Part shown: positions 35,440 to 45,171 of the stretch, in pieces
Position numbering within the stretch: position 1 is the first letter of the stretch
Layout: every line of letters begins with the position of its first letter
Assembly (NCBI RefSeq): GCF_900215295.1
Contig: NZ_OCMF01000001.1
Location: 682,001 to 746,000 of the forward strand
Source: Salinimicrobium sediminis
Lineage (GTDB): Bacteria; Bacteroidota; Bacteroidia; Flavobacteriales; Flavobacteriaceae
Reading direction: 5' to 3'
DNA length: 64,000 nucleotides
Translations under genes and position numbers: made by a program
The notes under the pieces: model-generated
Databases searched by the model: none
What the model was told of the DNA's origin: nothing
What the model saw: only the letters and a program-made list of their open reading frames with translations

Positions 35440-36818
35440 ACATCATCCAGTTCATAAACCCCGTTGTAGTACGCCATATCACTTCCGGTGTACCTGAAGG
35501 CGATATATCCTTTGCCTTCAACGCAGGAAAGATCTATAAGGCCTGAAGAGATCCAGTCTCCAAAAAAGTCATTATTCTGCGCTATGTAGGCTGCGGAAAG
35601 GATTTGCCATTTTGCCTTTAGCAGGTTTTCTTCAGCACCATCCCAATCTGTGGAGATGAGAACTTCCATAAAACTTCCGTTAGCGAAACTGGTGGAGGAC
35701 TTGAAGTTTAAAACTTCACCTGAATTTGTGTCGAAATTGAGTTTTGGCGTGATCAACCAGCTAATGCTTCTAACATCTCCAGATCCTCCCGGTCTCATTC
35801 TTACAGATTTCCCTAAGGAGGCATTTGCTCCTGTTGCCGAAAAGGCTTCCCAGGGTTTGGAACCTTCCTGCACTATATTTTTCCACCCGTTGCCGTCTAC
35901 AGGTTTGTTGTTCTTTTGAGAAGAAAAATCGTCTTCAAAAAGAATTTTACTTCCGGTATCAACAGCCTTTCCGCAATTTACTTCTTCAGGATCACAGCGG
36001 TTACTATTGTCGAATTGCACGTCTTTGGGCGAATTGAGATAAATGGTATAAAAATCATCATAGTAATCCCGGGTGAGAATTCCCTGCAAACTGCCAGAGC
36101 CCTGTGGCAGTTTCAACATATTAAAATCTGCATAGGTGCTGGTGCTAAGAATGAATGGAAAATCTCCTGTACAACTCTCCACCAGCCTTTCCCCATCGAA
36201 TTCATCATTGTCCTGGGAAGCATAGGTAAAAGGATTTGCGGGGTTAGTCAGCATTTTATTGAACTGTACATTCTTTATCCTTACATAAAGGTTCTCCAAT
36301 TGGTCAGAAAAGTCGGCCGCCTGAATCAGCTTCGGCGTGATGTGAGCAACTTCGGAAGTTCTTGTAATGTGGTAAGATATTCTTGACTGCGGAATATTCT
36401 CGATATTTTTGCCATTAACCACTCCCAGTGCCGGAACTCCATGTGAAATCCCAAGGCTAAGTCCTTTCAGGTTGATATGCACTTTTCTTCCGAAGTTATA
36501 GAACTGGTAATAAGAGGTCATATTCAGTTTGATGGTGATTCCCGCCAGGGGCTCCTCTTTTTTATCCTGTACCACCAGCTCCTTATAAAAGTTTCCTGCC
36601 TCGTCGCTGGAAACAACATAAGCTTCCAGAATTAAGTCTTTTTCGAAGGTGATGGTCTCATCAGGGTTTTGATAGTAAAGCCCAAGAACAGCATTGAGAT
36701 CTGTGTTAATCAAAGAGGAAAGATCATTTCCGGGATCTGATTGAGGGACCGCAAATTCTTCTTCGGGAGAACAGGCTGCAAGAAACAGCAGGCTCAAAAA
36801 TGGTAAAATCTTCTTCAT
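35421..36818 (-). CDS. DUF5689 / choice-of-anchor J lipoprotein
   Basis: 465 aa with a lipobox (LFLAACSPEEE, Cys16). Residues about 30-250 form the DUF5689 region, an OB-like domain common in Bacteroidota surface proteins (ILEAYVVSSDEAGNFYKELVVQD). Residues about 290-465 look like a choice-of-anchor J jelly-roll domain, starting ILFEDDFSS and ending with ELDDVVVSAE. It starts 3 bp after the receptor gene stop and is surely co-transcribed with it; predicted to be the surface lipoprotein partner of the receptor. Confidence 0.85.
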   Translation of the reverse strand: MKKILPFLSLLFLAACSPEEEFAVPQSDPGNDLSSLINTDLNAVLGLYYQNPDETITFEKDLILEAYVVSSDEAGNFYKELVVQDKKEEPLAGITIKLNMTSYYQFYNFGRKVHINLKGLSLGISHGVPALGVVNGKNIENIPQSRISYHITRTSEVAHITPKLIQAADFSDQLENLYVRIKNVQFNKMLTNPANPFTYASQDNDEFDGERLVESCTGDFPFILSTSTYADFNMLKLPQGSGSLQGILTRDYYDDFYTIYLNSPKDVQFDNSNRCDPEEVNCGKAVDTGSKILFEDDFSSQKNNKPVDGNGWKNIVQEGSKPWEAFSATGANASLGKSVRMRPGGSGDVRSISWLITPKLNFDTNSGEVLNFKSSTSFANGSFMEVLISTDWDGAEENLLKAKWQILSAAYIAQNNDFFGDWISSGLIDLSCVEGKGYIAFRYTGSDMAYYNGVYELDDVVVSAE

Positions 36819-36820
36819 CT

Positions 36821-39625
36821 TCAGAATCTATAATAAATGTGAGCATAGTATGTAGTGCCGGGGCCAAACCAGTACTTGGGAGCAAAAAGAGTTTTCTCCC
36901 GTTCAAAATCTGTTTTTAACAGGGTGTAATTCACATTACGCGACTGTTCATAACCTCCGGTCTTATATTCGGAATTGAGGACATTGTTGAGGCTGGCAAA
37001 AACACCCACAAACCTGTTTTTAAGTCTCCAGGATTTTCCGCCAACCATGTTCACCAGCATATAGCTATCAAACTCTTCCTGCTGAAGCAGTTTTGCAGCA
37101 GTTGCTTCATCATACGCAAGCAGCGGAAATCCGTCCCTGTCTGTATAAAAATTCCTGGTGCGGGTGAGGGGAGCTATGTCTACAAAAGCTTTGGAAAAGA
37201 AATTAGCCGTTGCCGAAATCCACCAGTAAGCCGGATCCCTATATTCAAATCCAATCTGTGCCGCCTGCTGCGGACCACCCGGAAGTCTGTAGTCAATAAT
37301 ATTTGCAAGTCCCATCTCCCGCACTTCAGTAAAATCATCTGAAGTTAAATAAAGCCTGGGATTGGAACTGTAAATATATTCCCCCAAAGAGCCTGCTGAT
37401 TTAAAGTTCAAAGTAGAAGTTATTGGCACCTCCAGGCCAAATTCCACTCCCATATGCCTCTTATCGATGCCGGTGAGCACTTCCTGAACAAAAGCAGTAG
37501 TTGCTTCCCTACCTGCGCCTGAAAGCCCGTCAGCATAGTAAAAGGAGATCTCGGTAACGTCTTCAAAAATGCCATAAAAACCGGTAATTCTTCCCCTTGC
37601 AAACGGCGTACGGATAACATAACCTGCATCTACTGTAAGAACCTGCTCATTGTTTAAATTCCTTACCACATCATTGTTCTGACGGGTATTCGAAAAAGAA
37701 TTCCGCAGGCTGGGCGGCTTTGTAAGATGAGCCGCATTAAAGTTAAGTAAATGTCTCCCATTGATCTTATAGGTGAATCCTGATTTTATGCCGTAGTTCC
37801 CGAAAGTCAATTCCTTGCTTTCCCCCAAAGAATTTTCAGGAAAGTTTCCGTTTTGAAATAGTCCGTTTCTTTGATAAGAAGTTCCGGAAGCCTCGCCAGC
37901 AATATAACCATCCAATCGTTTGCTGCTGAATTCTGCCTGCAGGAATCCGCCGCCATTCGTAGCGAAAAGTTCATAATGGTATTTAAAAATGTCATTTTCG
38001 GCAACTAATCTGTTGGGCTGCCGCAGGTCATTCTGAGCGGAAGAACCGGTAGAAAAAGCATCTACATCCAGGAAATAAGGCGCACCAAAAAGGTCTAAAA
38101 CCGAAGCGAAATTTTCACTTTTTAAATGTCTTAGGTGAACCGCACCATTGAGAGAGACCCGGCTGTTCCAATGGTACCTGAAAATTGTATTTCCTGAAAT
38201 TTGTTGATCATCTGTCCGGTCTTCATAAAGAGCATAGATTGCATTCCCACCCGCGGCTTCAGATGTTTGGTTGGCAAGATAAAGATTCTCCCAGTCCAAC
38301 TGCCCGTCCCGGATAAAATCCTGTTCTGCCAGATAGGCCGACTGATAATCGGGATTATCCTCAAACCTTAAAAAATAAGAAGGAAGTTTTTGGTAGTAAG
38401 CAGGATCCGGATTGCTACCCCCGCCAATAAATATTGTTTCCCCGTTGTTGTCTGTAAAAATTCTGCTTCCGCCATAATCGATCCTACTGTTCCCTGTCTT
38501 TCCAAATTGATAAGCCAGATTTGTATTAAGCTTTAATTTTTCGCTAATACGCCAGTAATGATTCAGCATTAAAACCGGCTCCTCCACTTCCCTCACTCTG
38601 GAATTTCTTATCTCCCCCTCCTGAAATCCCCAATAGGAATTGTAACTGTTACCACGCAATTCGTAGATCTCTTGTGTATTGGGAGAATTCTTGCCACGAC
38701 GATTGGGAGCGTAAAATCCGGTGAAGTTGAGGCTATGGCTATCGCTGAATTTCCTTTCTACGGAAGCAAAAAAGGAATTTGCGTCATATAATGTTCCTTC
38801 GATAAAGCTTTCTTCGGCAAATCTTCTTGCAACCGAAACAGAATAAGCCCAGCCGGAAGGGAGGAGCCCGCTATGATAGCTGCCCATAGCCTTGCCTGTA
38901 TAAGATCGGTTAGCAACGGCATAGGAAAATTTTCCGCCGTGAGGGTACTGTGAAGCTCTCATGATGATATTTGTTGTGCCGGCGGGGCCACCAAAGGAAA
39001 CTTCTGAAGGAGTAGTGCCCATTGTAAAGACCTGGTTTCTCTGAACATCGTTAAGTCCGCCCCAATTGCTCCACAAGGGTCTGCCATTAAAGAATTTATT
39101 CATTTCAACCCCGTTGATGAGCACTTTGCTCCACTCACTGTCATAACCACGTGGCCGGAAAAAGGTGGAACTAAAATCGAAAGCGGCCGCATTAAGAAAC
39201 ACATCCTTTGACGCCTGCAGCAATCCGGCAACATTTGCAAAACTTCCGTCTTCCTCGTCCAGCTCATGATCTTCAAGGCTGATGATATTATTTTGCTGTT
39301 GCATTTCAGGCAGGTCTGGCTTTAGAAAGATCAAGCCGAGATCTATAGCTTCAGAAGCAAACCTTACAGGAAAATGTTTTTCAAAATAGGCATTTTTGGA
39401 AAGGGTAATTACGGCCTCGCCCTGAGGAAGTGCTTCAGAAATATGAAAAACACCTTCAGCGTCTGACAATCCCCGGGTGGTGGTTCCTGAAATAAGCACA
39501 ACGACCCCCGGAACCGGTTTTCCTGAAAGCTCATCGACGACCTTTCCTGATACCGACTGCCCGAAAGCAGTGGCTGAGAAAAATAAAAAAACAGGAAATT
39601 TCCTCCCGAAAGAAATTATGCTCAT
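36821..39625 (-). CDS. TonB-dependent outer-membrane receptor (receptor 1)
   Basis: 934 aa: signal peptide (about 1-22, FPVFLFFSATAFG), carboxypeptidase-regulatory-like domain (about 24-105, GKVVDELSGKPVPGVVVLISGTT), plug (about 120-235; YDSEWSKVLINGVEMNKFFNGRP, then a Gly-rich GGPAGTTNII) and a C-terminal 22-strand barrel ending in YYRF. The plug start lacks a clear extended TonB box in the sequence I can see. It is paired with the DUF5689 lipoprotein downstream and divergent from a secreted phosphatase/nuclease gene. Substrate unknown. Confidence 0.9.
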   Translation of the reverse strand: MSIISFGRKFPVFLFFSATAFGQSVSGKVVDELSGKPVPGVVVLISGTTTRGLSDAEGVFHISEALPQGEAVITLSKNAYFEKHFPVRFASEAIDLGLIFLKPDLPEMQQQNNIISLEDHELDEEDGSFANVAGLLQASKDVFLNAAAFDFSSTFFRPRGYDSEWSKVLINGVEMNKFFNGRPLWSNWGGLNDVQRNQVFTMGTTPSEVSFGGPAGTTNIIMRASQYPHGGKFSYAVANRSYTGKAMGSYHSGLLPSGWAYSVSVARRFAEESFIEGTLYDANSFFASVERKFSDSHSLNFTGFYAPNRRGKNSPNTQEIYELRGNSYNSYWGFQEGEIRNSRVREVEEPVLMLNHYWRISEKLKLNTNLAYQFGKTGNSRIDYGGSRIFTDNNGETIFIGGGSNPDPAYYQKLPSYFLRFEDNPDYQSAYLAEQDFIRDGQLDWENLYLANQTSEAAGGNAIYALYEDRTDDQQISGNTIFRYHWNSRVSLNGAVHLRHLKSENFASVLDLFGAPYFLDVDAFSTGSSAQNDLRQPNRLVAENDIFKYHYELFATNGGGFLQAEFSSKRLDGYIAGEASGTSYQRNGLFQNGNFPENSLGESKELTFGNYGIKSGFTYKINGRHLLNFNAAHLTKPPSLRNSFSNTRQNNDVVRNLNNEQVLTVDAGYVIRTPFARGRITGFYGIFEDVTEISFYYADGLSGAGREATTAFVQEVLTGIDKRHMGVEFGLEVPITSTLNFKSAGSLGEYIYSSNPRLYLTSDDFTEVREMGLANIIDYRLPGGPQQAAQIGFEYRDPAYWWISATANFFSKAFVDIAPLTRTRNFYTDRDGFPLLAYDEATAAKLLQQEEFDSYMLVNMVGGKSWRLKNRFVGVFASLNNVLNSEYKTGGYEQSRNVNYTLLKTDFEREKTLFAPKYWFGPGTTYYAHIYYRF

Positions 39626-39720
39626 AACAGTCTAGCGGGGAGGCATTTAAGCCGGCAATAATATAAAAATTATTCTATATTTAGGATGTGCAGCAGCATA
39701 TTTAACTAAATAATATTCAG

Positions 39721-40782
39721 GTGATTATAAAAAGATATTTTTTGCTCCTTTCAGCCTTAATTCTCTGGAACTCTCCTTCGGTTTCATGTCAGGAAAAGCG
39801 GGAATATGAGGTGGTGAGCATTGCATTCTACAATCTGGAGAACCTTTTTGATACCTATGATGATCCTAATATTTTCGATGATGATCGCACTCCTGCCGGA
39901 AAGGATAAATGGACAGAAGAGCTGTATAGAAAAAAGCTGGAAAATATGGCTTTAGCAATCCACGAGATTGGCAGGGAACAAACCAATGCTCCTCCCGCTT
40001 TACTGGGAGTTTCTGAAGTCGAAAACAGGAAGGTTCTTGAAGACCTGATAGAAACACCACTTTTAGCACCCTACAATTATGGAATCATTCACTTCGATTC
40101 GCCCGATGAAAGAGGTATAGATGTCGGCTTACTCTATCAAAAGGCATTTTTCATCCCCTTACATTGGTCCAGTCACGAACTTGTACTGTATGAGCCGAAA
40201 ACTCCTTCTAAAAGAGATTTTACAAGGGATCAGTTAATAGTCACCGGACTACTAAAAGGAGAAGAAATACATGTAATGGTAAACCATTGGCCTTCGCGAA
40301 GCGGGGGAGAAAAATTAAGCAGCCATAAGCGAGAAAATGCAGCCAGGTTGACCCGGAGGATTTCAGATTCACTTTTTAGGATCAATCCTTATTCCAGGAT
40401 CATTGTTATGGGTGATTTTAATGACGATCCCATTAGTAAAAGTTTGTCCAAAGTTCTGGGGGCAAAATCCAAAAGGGATGATCTGGGATTGGACGAATTT
40501 TACAATCCTTATCATTCAATCTTCAGGAGCGGAGCAGGAAGTTCGGCATATCGGGATACATGGAACCTCTTTGACCAGATCCTCGTCTCAAAAACCCTCA
40601 CACAAAAAAACCCTGAAAAATTCTCATTTTTCAGGGCCTATATTTTTGACGAGCCTTTTTTGATCACCCGGGAAGGGCAGTATAAAGGATATCCATTCCG
40701 CAGTTTTGGCAGCACCGGCTTTACCGGTGGCTACAGCGACCATTTTCCGGTATTTATTCTTCTAATCAAAGAAAAATTTTAA
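39721..40782 (+). CDS. secreted endonuclease/exonuclease/phosphatase (GTG start)
   Basis: 353 aa with a signal peptide (MIIKRYFLLLSALILWNSPSVSC), so exported, unlike xth. Fold motifs are SIAFYNLENLFDTYDD (about residues 34-49), GVSEVENR (Glu near 99), NHWPSRSGG, VMGDFNDDP (Asp/Asn near 225) and a final SDHFP (His near 344). It could act on DNA, phosphodiesters or phosphorylated ligands. The GTG at 39721 is required to keep the signal peptide. It is divergent from receptor 1, and its 3' end overlaps the next gene by 4 bp. Confidence 0.88.
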   Translation: MIIKRYFLLLSALILWNSPSVSCQEKREYEVVSIAFYNLENLFDTYDDPNIFDDDRTPAGKDKWTEELYRKKLENMALAIHEIGREQTNAPPALLGVSEVENRKVLEDLIETPLLAPYNYGIIHFDSPDERGIDVGLLYQKAFFIPLHWSSHELVLYEPKTPSKRDFTRDQLIVTGLLKGEEIHVMVNHWPSRSGGEKLSSHKRENAARLTRRISDSLFRINPYSRIIVMGDFNDDPISKSLSKVLGAKSKRDDLGLDEFYNPYHSIFRSGAGSSAYRDTWNLFDQILVSKTLTQKNPEKFSFFRAYIFDEPFLITREGQYKGYPFRSFGSTGFTGGYSDHFPVFILLIKEKF

Positions 40783-41216
40783 AACCAGGCACTCCAGGGG
40801 ATTCTTGATAAAACGAAGATCAATGCCAGGCTGTAAAAAATCGAAAGGGTTTTAAATTTAGGGTGTGAGGTAAGCTTTTTCTTGTGTTTGGAATAACCTA
40901 CAGTGATAAGGATCACCGAAATGATCATGATTAACGGGTGTTCAACAAGATAAAGACGTAGAGTAGAATCTTTCATAACGCCACCCATGCCTACTTCTCC
41001 CAGGGCCTGAAAATAAGGAGAAACAAAATACAAGACAATTCCTATGAGGAGCTGGATATGGCTTGTTATAAGAGTAAAAAGCGCTAATCTAAACTCTGTT
41101 GCCCCGTAATCCTTTTTACTGAAAAGTCCGACAAGAGAGAGGACAACGGTTATAAGTAACACCAGGAGGACCAGATATGCCCACCAGGAATGAATGAATT
41201 GAACTGTTTCGTACAT
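40779..41216 (-). CDS. four-helix membrane protein
   Basis: 145 aa with four hydrophobic helices (about residues 12-30, 41-62, 92-110 and 120-140). His residues in helix contexts (IHSWWAYLV near 8, SHIQLLIG near 53, EHPLIMII near 92) resemble small cytochrome-b-like proteins annotated in related flavobacteria, but haem ligation is not proved by the sequence. Probably inner membrane. Its stop overlaps the convergent phosphatase gene by 4 bp. Confidence 0.7.
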   Translation of the reverse strand: MYETVQFIHSWWAYLVLLVLLITVVLSLVGLFSKKDYGATEFRLALFTLITSHIQLLIGIVLYFVSPYFQALGEVGMGGVMKDSTLRLYLVEHPLIMIISVILITVGYSKHKKKLTSHPKFKTLSIFYSLALIFVLSRIPWSAWF

Positions 41217-41252
41217 GGTTATTGGTTTTAGGGTAAAGATATGTTTTTTGCA

Positions 41253-41285
41253 TAAAAAAACCGCCCCGGTTCTCTGGGGCGGTTT
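41253..41285 (-). terminator. rho-independent terminator after the receptor 2 / repeat lipoprotein operon
   Basis: Perfect 10-bp stem (AAACCGCCCC paired with GGGGCGGTTT) followed on the minus strand by a T-run. It lies between the repeat lipoprotein stop codon and the four-helix membrane protein gene. Confidence 0.9.
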
Positions 41286-41307
41286 CTAAATTTGTTAGAA
41301 GAAGGAT

Positions 41308-42438
41308 TTAGTTAGCAACCCATTCTCCACCTTGCTTAATTACACTTACAGATCGGGTAGAATAAGAACCTGAATAAGTAGTAACATTAACAACATATTT
41401 TTGACCTTCCGGTGCATTTGGATCAATTCTGTCAAGAATAATACCTACCGCTTCCACAAACATTTCATCTGTCCAGGCTGTAGTATATCCTGTACGGACC
41501 TCGAAGCTGGAATAACGCTTCACGTTAGCTGCAGGCTCAGGATACACACTTAGAAGTGCATCACCAACCACAGCGTAATCACCAGGTGCAAAGTTGTATA
41601 TGATCGTATTATCTGGCTCCCAGGTTGTACCGTTGTGTCCAAACTGGAGAGTTTGCTCTACAAGTGCTCCAGGGGCTGTCCATTTTGTTCCGTCAAAGGT
41701 GAAAGTCTCAAGATTTTTCACAGTCTTTCCACCACCAATGTGACGAGCATACATTACGGTTTTTGTATCACCTTCCTGTGCATAGGGAAACCTCAAACGA
41801 AGGAAATTAGAAAGATCTGCGATAGCATCTTCTCTGTTAGAAAAGTTTGGAAATCTCTCTCCCATTTCAGTGTAGTCTTCTTTTGTCAAAGTAACTACTT
41901 CCATCCAGGTCTCACCATTATATACATGAGTAGTTGTTCTTGTAGAGGTACTACCTGCATAGTATTCATAGGTAAGTTCTACAGCATCACCTTCGGCAGC
42001 ATCAGGATATTTATAGTCAAGGAACTTAACCATATCATCTGCGCTGTCAAAGTTGCCGTATTTAAATCCAAGTTCTTTATATTCTTCTGAGGTAACTTCA
42101 TATTCTGTGAAATTAGTAACCTCAAAGTTAGGATTTTCAATAACGACAGTGACATTAGCAATAGATCCCTCACCCAATACAGGAAAACGTTCATTTAAAA
42201 AAGCTGGAATAGCAGCATTAGCAGCATCTAAAGAGGCGAAAAATTCATCCTCCAATCCTAAACCGCCCTTTTCAACAGAAGTGGTGTAATCATCCTCTGT
42301 AAGGACATATTCAACCGTTCCAAAATTTGGTTCAGCATCAATGGCAGCATTCACTTCTTCCTGAATGTCTTCCATAGGTTCACAGCCGGACAATAGTACC
42401 GCTGCAATCGTCATTAAAAAATAAACTGACTTTTTCAT
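41308..42438 (-). CDS. lipoprotein with four internal repeats, unknown family
   Basis: 376 aa with a lipobox (VLLSGCEP, Cys19). The mature protein contains four diverged units of about 60-95 residues (about 42-101, 111-180, 182-256 and 280-376). Most units have an acidic (T/P)xx(D/E)Y entry, a central (F/Y/D)PxAxEG motif (ERFPVLGEG, KYPDAAEG, RFPYAQEG, IDPNAPEG) and an NGxxW or GGEW end. I do not recognise a family. It starts 10 bp after receptor 2 and should be its surface partner. A ligand-binding or adhesin role is inference. Confidence 0.8.
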   Translation of the reverse strand: MKKSVYFLMTIAAVLLSGCEPMEDIQEEVNAAIDAEPNFGTVEYVLTEDDYTTSVEKGGLGLEDEFFASLDAANAAIPAFLNERFPVLGEGSIANVTVVIENPNFEVTNFTEYEVTSEEYKELGFKYGNFDSADDMVKFLDYKYPDAAEGDAVELTYEYYAGSTSTRTTTHVYNGETWMEVVTLTKEDYTEMGERFPNFSNREDAIADLSNFLRLRFPYAQEGDTKTVMYARHIGGGKTVKNLETFTFDGTKWTAPGALVEQTLQFGHNGTTWEPDNTIIYNFAPGDYAVVGDALLSVYPEPAANVKRYSSFEVRTGYTTAWTDEMFVEAVGIILDRIDPNAPEGQKYVVNVTTYSGSYSTRSVSVIKQGGEWVAN

Positions 42439-42448
42439 TTTAATTTTT

Positions 42449-44986
42449 TTAGAAGTTAAGTTTTAGTCCAACAGTGAAACTTCTTCCCCATCCATAATAC
42501 ACTCTGGATTTTTGGTAAGTCCCTGTTCCTCCATCTCTTGCAAAAGATACATATTCAGTATCAAATACGTTGTTAAGGTTTGCAATTAATAGTGCATCAA
42601 AACCTGCAAGATCAAATCCATGGGTAGCTCCAAAATCTACAAGACCATAAGCAGGAATTTCCCAGGCAGGTACTATTACTTCGGAAGTTTTTGAGTTTGG
42701 ATCAAAATCTGCATAAAGATTGTCATTGTAAGTCCAATCTACTCTAAGACCGGTATTTTCAAATACATCCCAGTCTGCTCCAAGAGCAAAAGTAGTTTGT
42801 GCAGAACCTCCAACTTTAAGGTCTTCGATATAAACATCAATGGTTCTTACAACTTCTTGTTGCTCATCTATAATGTCAACTCCTGTTACGTTGTTCATCC
42901 ATCTCCAGTCACCAAAAGAAGCCATACCTGTCAAGGTTAGGTTCTCAAAAGGACGAAAATCAACATCCATTTCAACTCCCTGGTGAAGTGCATTAATTCC
43001 AAGAATGTTAACAAATCCTACAGTCCCATCAGGTTGCTCGAAGCTAATTGGAAGAGTTCTGTCATTCCACTGGGTACGGTAAGCATTAAGGTTAACTCTC
43101 AGGTTAGTGGATCTAAATCCATATCCAAGTTCCGCACTAAAGATCTTTTGGTTTTCTGCATCAGCATTGATATCATTCCTGAAGTTTAGGAATACAGCAT
43201 CAAAATCTGGCGCCTTTTCAAAATAACCAATGTTAGCAAATACGTTGTGATTTCCGGTAAGGTTATAGTTAGCACCCCCTTTAGCACTGTATCCAAAGAA
43301 GTTTTGATAATCTGTCTCTCTTTCAGGATCTGAATCAAGGTAGCTGAAGTAATCAAGTCTCTTATAACCGGTGTTTGAAGCAGCCACAGAGATAAAGGCA
43401 GAAAGGTCGTTTCTTGAATATTCAGCCTGAGCAAAAAGACCCGCCCAGTTTACAAAACCTTCATCATAATAACTGATCTTGTCTCCAACTTCAGCCATAT
43501 TTAATGGATTGTTTTCGTTACTCCTGTCTATGGCAAAACGTCCTCCAAGAAGGTCGGTAAGCTCAGTATAATGTTCCCCTACATAATAACGAAGATCGGC
43601 TCCTCCAGTAAAGGTGATATCTTCTGAAAGTTCTGTAGTTAAAGTAGAAAGCGCACCATACCATTGGTGATTATTTCTTGAGGCTCTTAAATAGGTTTCT
43701 GAACCAAGAGCTCCGCGTGCTTCATTCTCATCTACAATTCTGTCAAGATCAATAGGTCCAAGTTCCCCGATTCTGTAGTCAGAATCAAGTCCGAACTTGT
43801 TTACTCCTGCCCATCCGCCACCGCCTCCGGTACCAAATGAAGCATAAAGTGCAGTAGAAAGTGTTGTAGCATCACTAATGTTCCAGTAGTGGTTTAAGCT
43901 CATCTGTGGTTTGTGGTAGAAGTTATCTTCAATGTGCTTAACCTCTCCATTAAGATAGCCCCAGTCTCCATTGAATCTGTCTCCTCTTTCGCTTCTTTCA
44001 TAAACTGAAATCTCATGGGCATTTTGACGTTGCCCGTGATATTGTGGAGCACCAAATACTGTAAATGATAGTTGGTGATCTTCATTAAATTGTTTTGCGA
44101 TGTTAAGGAAATAAGAATAAGCTTCAAATTCTGTAGCATCTACGTAACCGTCACCTGTGGTTTTAGAAGCAGAAATTGTAGCTGCCCATCCATTATCCAG
44201 TAAACCTGTAGAGACTGTTGCTCCGATTTTCTGACGGTTATAGGTTCCCATTTCATAAAAAAGATTTCCACCTTCTTCTGAATCGGTACTTTTTGTAACG
44301 ATGTTAATTGTACCCCCAATAGAAGGCACAGCAACCTTAGAAGCTCCAAGACCACGCTGAACCTGCATAGAACGGGTAACATCTGAAAGACCTGCCCAGT
44401 TTGACCAGTAAACACGTCCATTTTCCATGTCGTTTACTGGGATACCATTGATCATCACCGCAATATTCTCAGAGTTAAATCCTCTCAAACGGATTTCAGA
44501 ATCTCCAAAACCACCACCACCTTTGTGAGCATAAACCCCCGGGGTAGATTTTAGAATTTCAGGAAACTCCTGGCTTCCAAGCTGAGTCTCAATCTCTTCG
44601 GCCCTAATTGTAGAAACTGCAACCGGAGTTTTACGATCAATAGCTAAAGAGTAAGCAGTGATCACAATCTCGTCAAGAGCATCTGCATCAGGAGTAAATT
44701 GAATTCTTCCAAGATCAACAGTCTGACCGTTGGCTACTTTAAATTCTACTCTTTTAGTTTCAAAACCTACGTAGCTAATTTCAATAGTGCCGCTTGCCTT
44801 CTCCACTTCAAGACTAAAAACCCCACCAAAATCGGTGATCGTTCCATTGTTGGTTCCCACTACCCTTACGTTAGCACCGGGTAAAGGGGCTTCCATGTCA
44901 GCATCTATCACCGTACCGGTTACGACGCCTTGTGCAAAAATTGTAGCCGACGTTAAAAAAAACGCTAATGCTAAAAATTTCCTCAT
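42449..44986 (-). CDS. TonB-dependent outer-membrane receptor (receptor 2)
   Basis: 845 aa from MRKFLALAFFLTSATIFAQ, the signal peptide; an ATG 13 codons upstream (45025) would put charged residues before it. A carboxypeptidase-regulatory-like domain (about 20-95, GTVIDADMEAPLPGANV) is followed by plug motifs IRLRGFNSENIAVMINGIPV and SIGGTINIVT, and a barrel ending VGLKLNF. Plug and early barrel segments (NGRxxWSNW, NHYW) match receptor 1, so the two are distant paralogues. It is followed by the repeat lipoprotein. Substrate unknown. Confidence 0.9.
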   Translation of the reverse strand: MRKFLALAFFLTSATIFAQGVVTGTVIDADMEAPLPGANVRVVGTNNGTITDFGGVFSLEVEKASGTIEISYVGFETKRVEFKVANGQTVDLGRIQFTPDADALDEIVITAYSLAIDRKTPVAVSTIRAEEIETQLGSQEFPEILKSTPGVYAHKGGGGFGDSEIRLRGFNSENIAVMINGIPVNDMENGRVYWSNWAGLSDVTRSMQVQRGLGASKVAVPSIGGTINIVTKSTDSEEGGNLFYEMGTYNRQKIGATVSTGLLDNGWAATISASKTTGDGYVDATEFEAYSYFLNIAKQFNEDHQLSFTVFGAPQYHGQRQNAHEISVYERSERGDRFNGDWGYLNGEVKHIEDNFYHKPQMSLNHYWNISDATTLSTALYASFGTGGGGGWAGVNKFGLDSDYRIGELGPIDLDRIVDENEARGALGSETYLRASRNNHQWYGALSTLTTELSEDITFTGGADLRYYVGEHYTELTDLLGGRFAIDRSNENNPLNMAEVGDKISYYDEGFVNWAGLFAQAEYSRNDLSAFISVAASNTGYKRLDYFSYLDSDPERETDYQNFFGYSAKGGANYNLTGNHNVFANIGYFEKAPDFDAVFLNFRNDINADAENQKIFSAELGYGFRSTNLRVNLNAYRTQWNDRTLPISFEQPDGTVGFVNILGINALHQGVEMDVDFRPFENLTLTGMASFGDWRWMNNVTGVDIIDEQQEVVRTIDVYIEDLKVGGSAQTTFALGADWDVFENTGLRVDWTYNDNLYADFDPNSKTSEVIVPAWEIPAYGLVDFGATHGFDLAGFDALLIANLNNVFDTEYVSFARDGGTGTYQKSRVYYGWGRSFTVGLKLNF

Positions 44987-45106
44987 TGTGTAATTTGTTA
45001 GTTTGTGTTTAAAAAGTTGGTGCAAAAGAACAACTTTCTTTAAAAATATCCTTTAACTTAAGGTTAAGAATTTTTCACAAAAAGGAAGACGTTTTCAACA
45101 GTCTGC

Positions 45107-45140
45107 AAAATGAAACAACCCCCTGTTCTTCAGGAGGTTG
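45107..45140 (-). terminator. terminator of the DUF3108-kynA-M23-pgi operon
   Basis: 10-bp stem with one mismatch (CAACCCCCTG paired with CAGGAGGTTG, loop TTCTT), followed on the minus strand by a broken T-tract. It is located downstream of pgi. Confidence 0.65.
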
Positions 45141-45171
45141 CTCGAAATCTTAATAAAAAGCTAACTTGCTG

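Noticed and set aside
36821-42438. Polysaccharide utilisation locus
   Set aside because: Two TonB receptors with lipoproteins are present, but there is no SusD-type protein, glycoside hydrolase, sulfatase or polysaccharide lyase.
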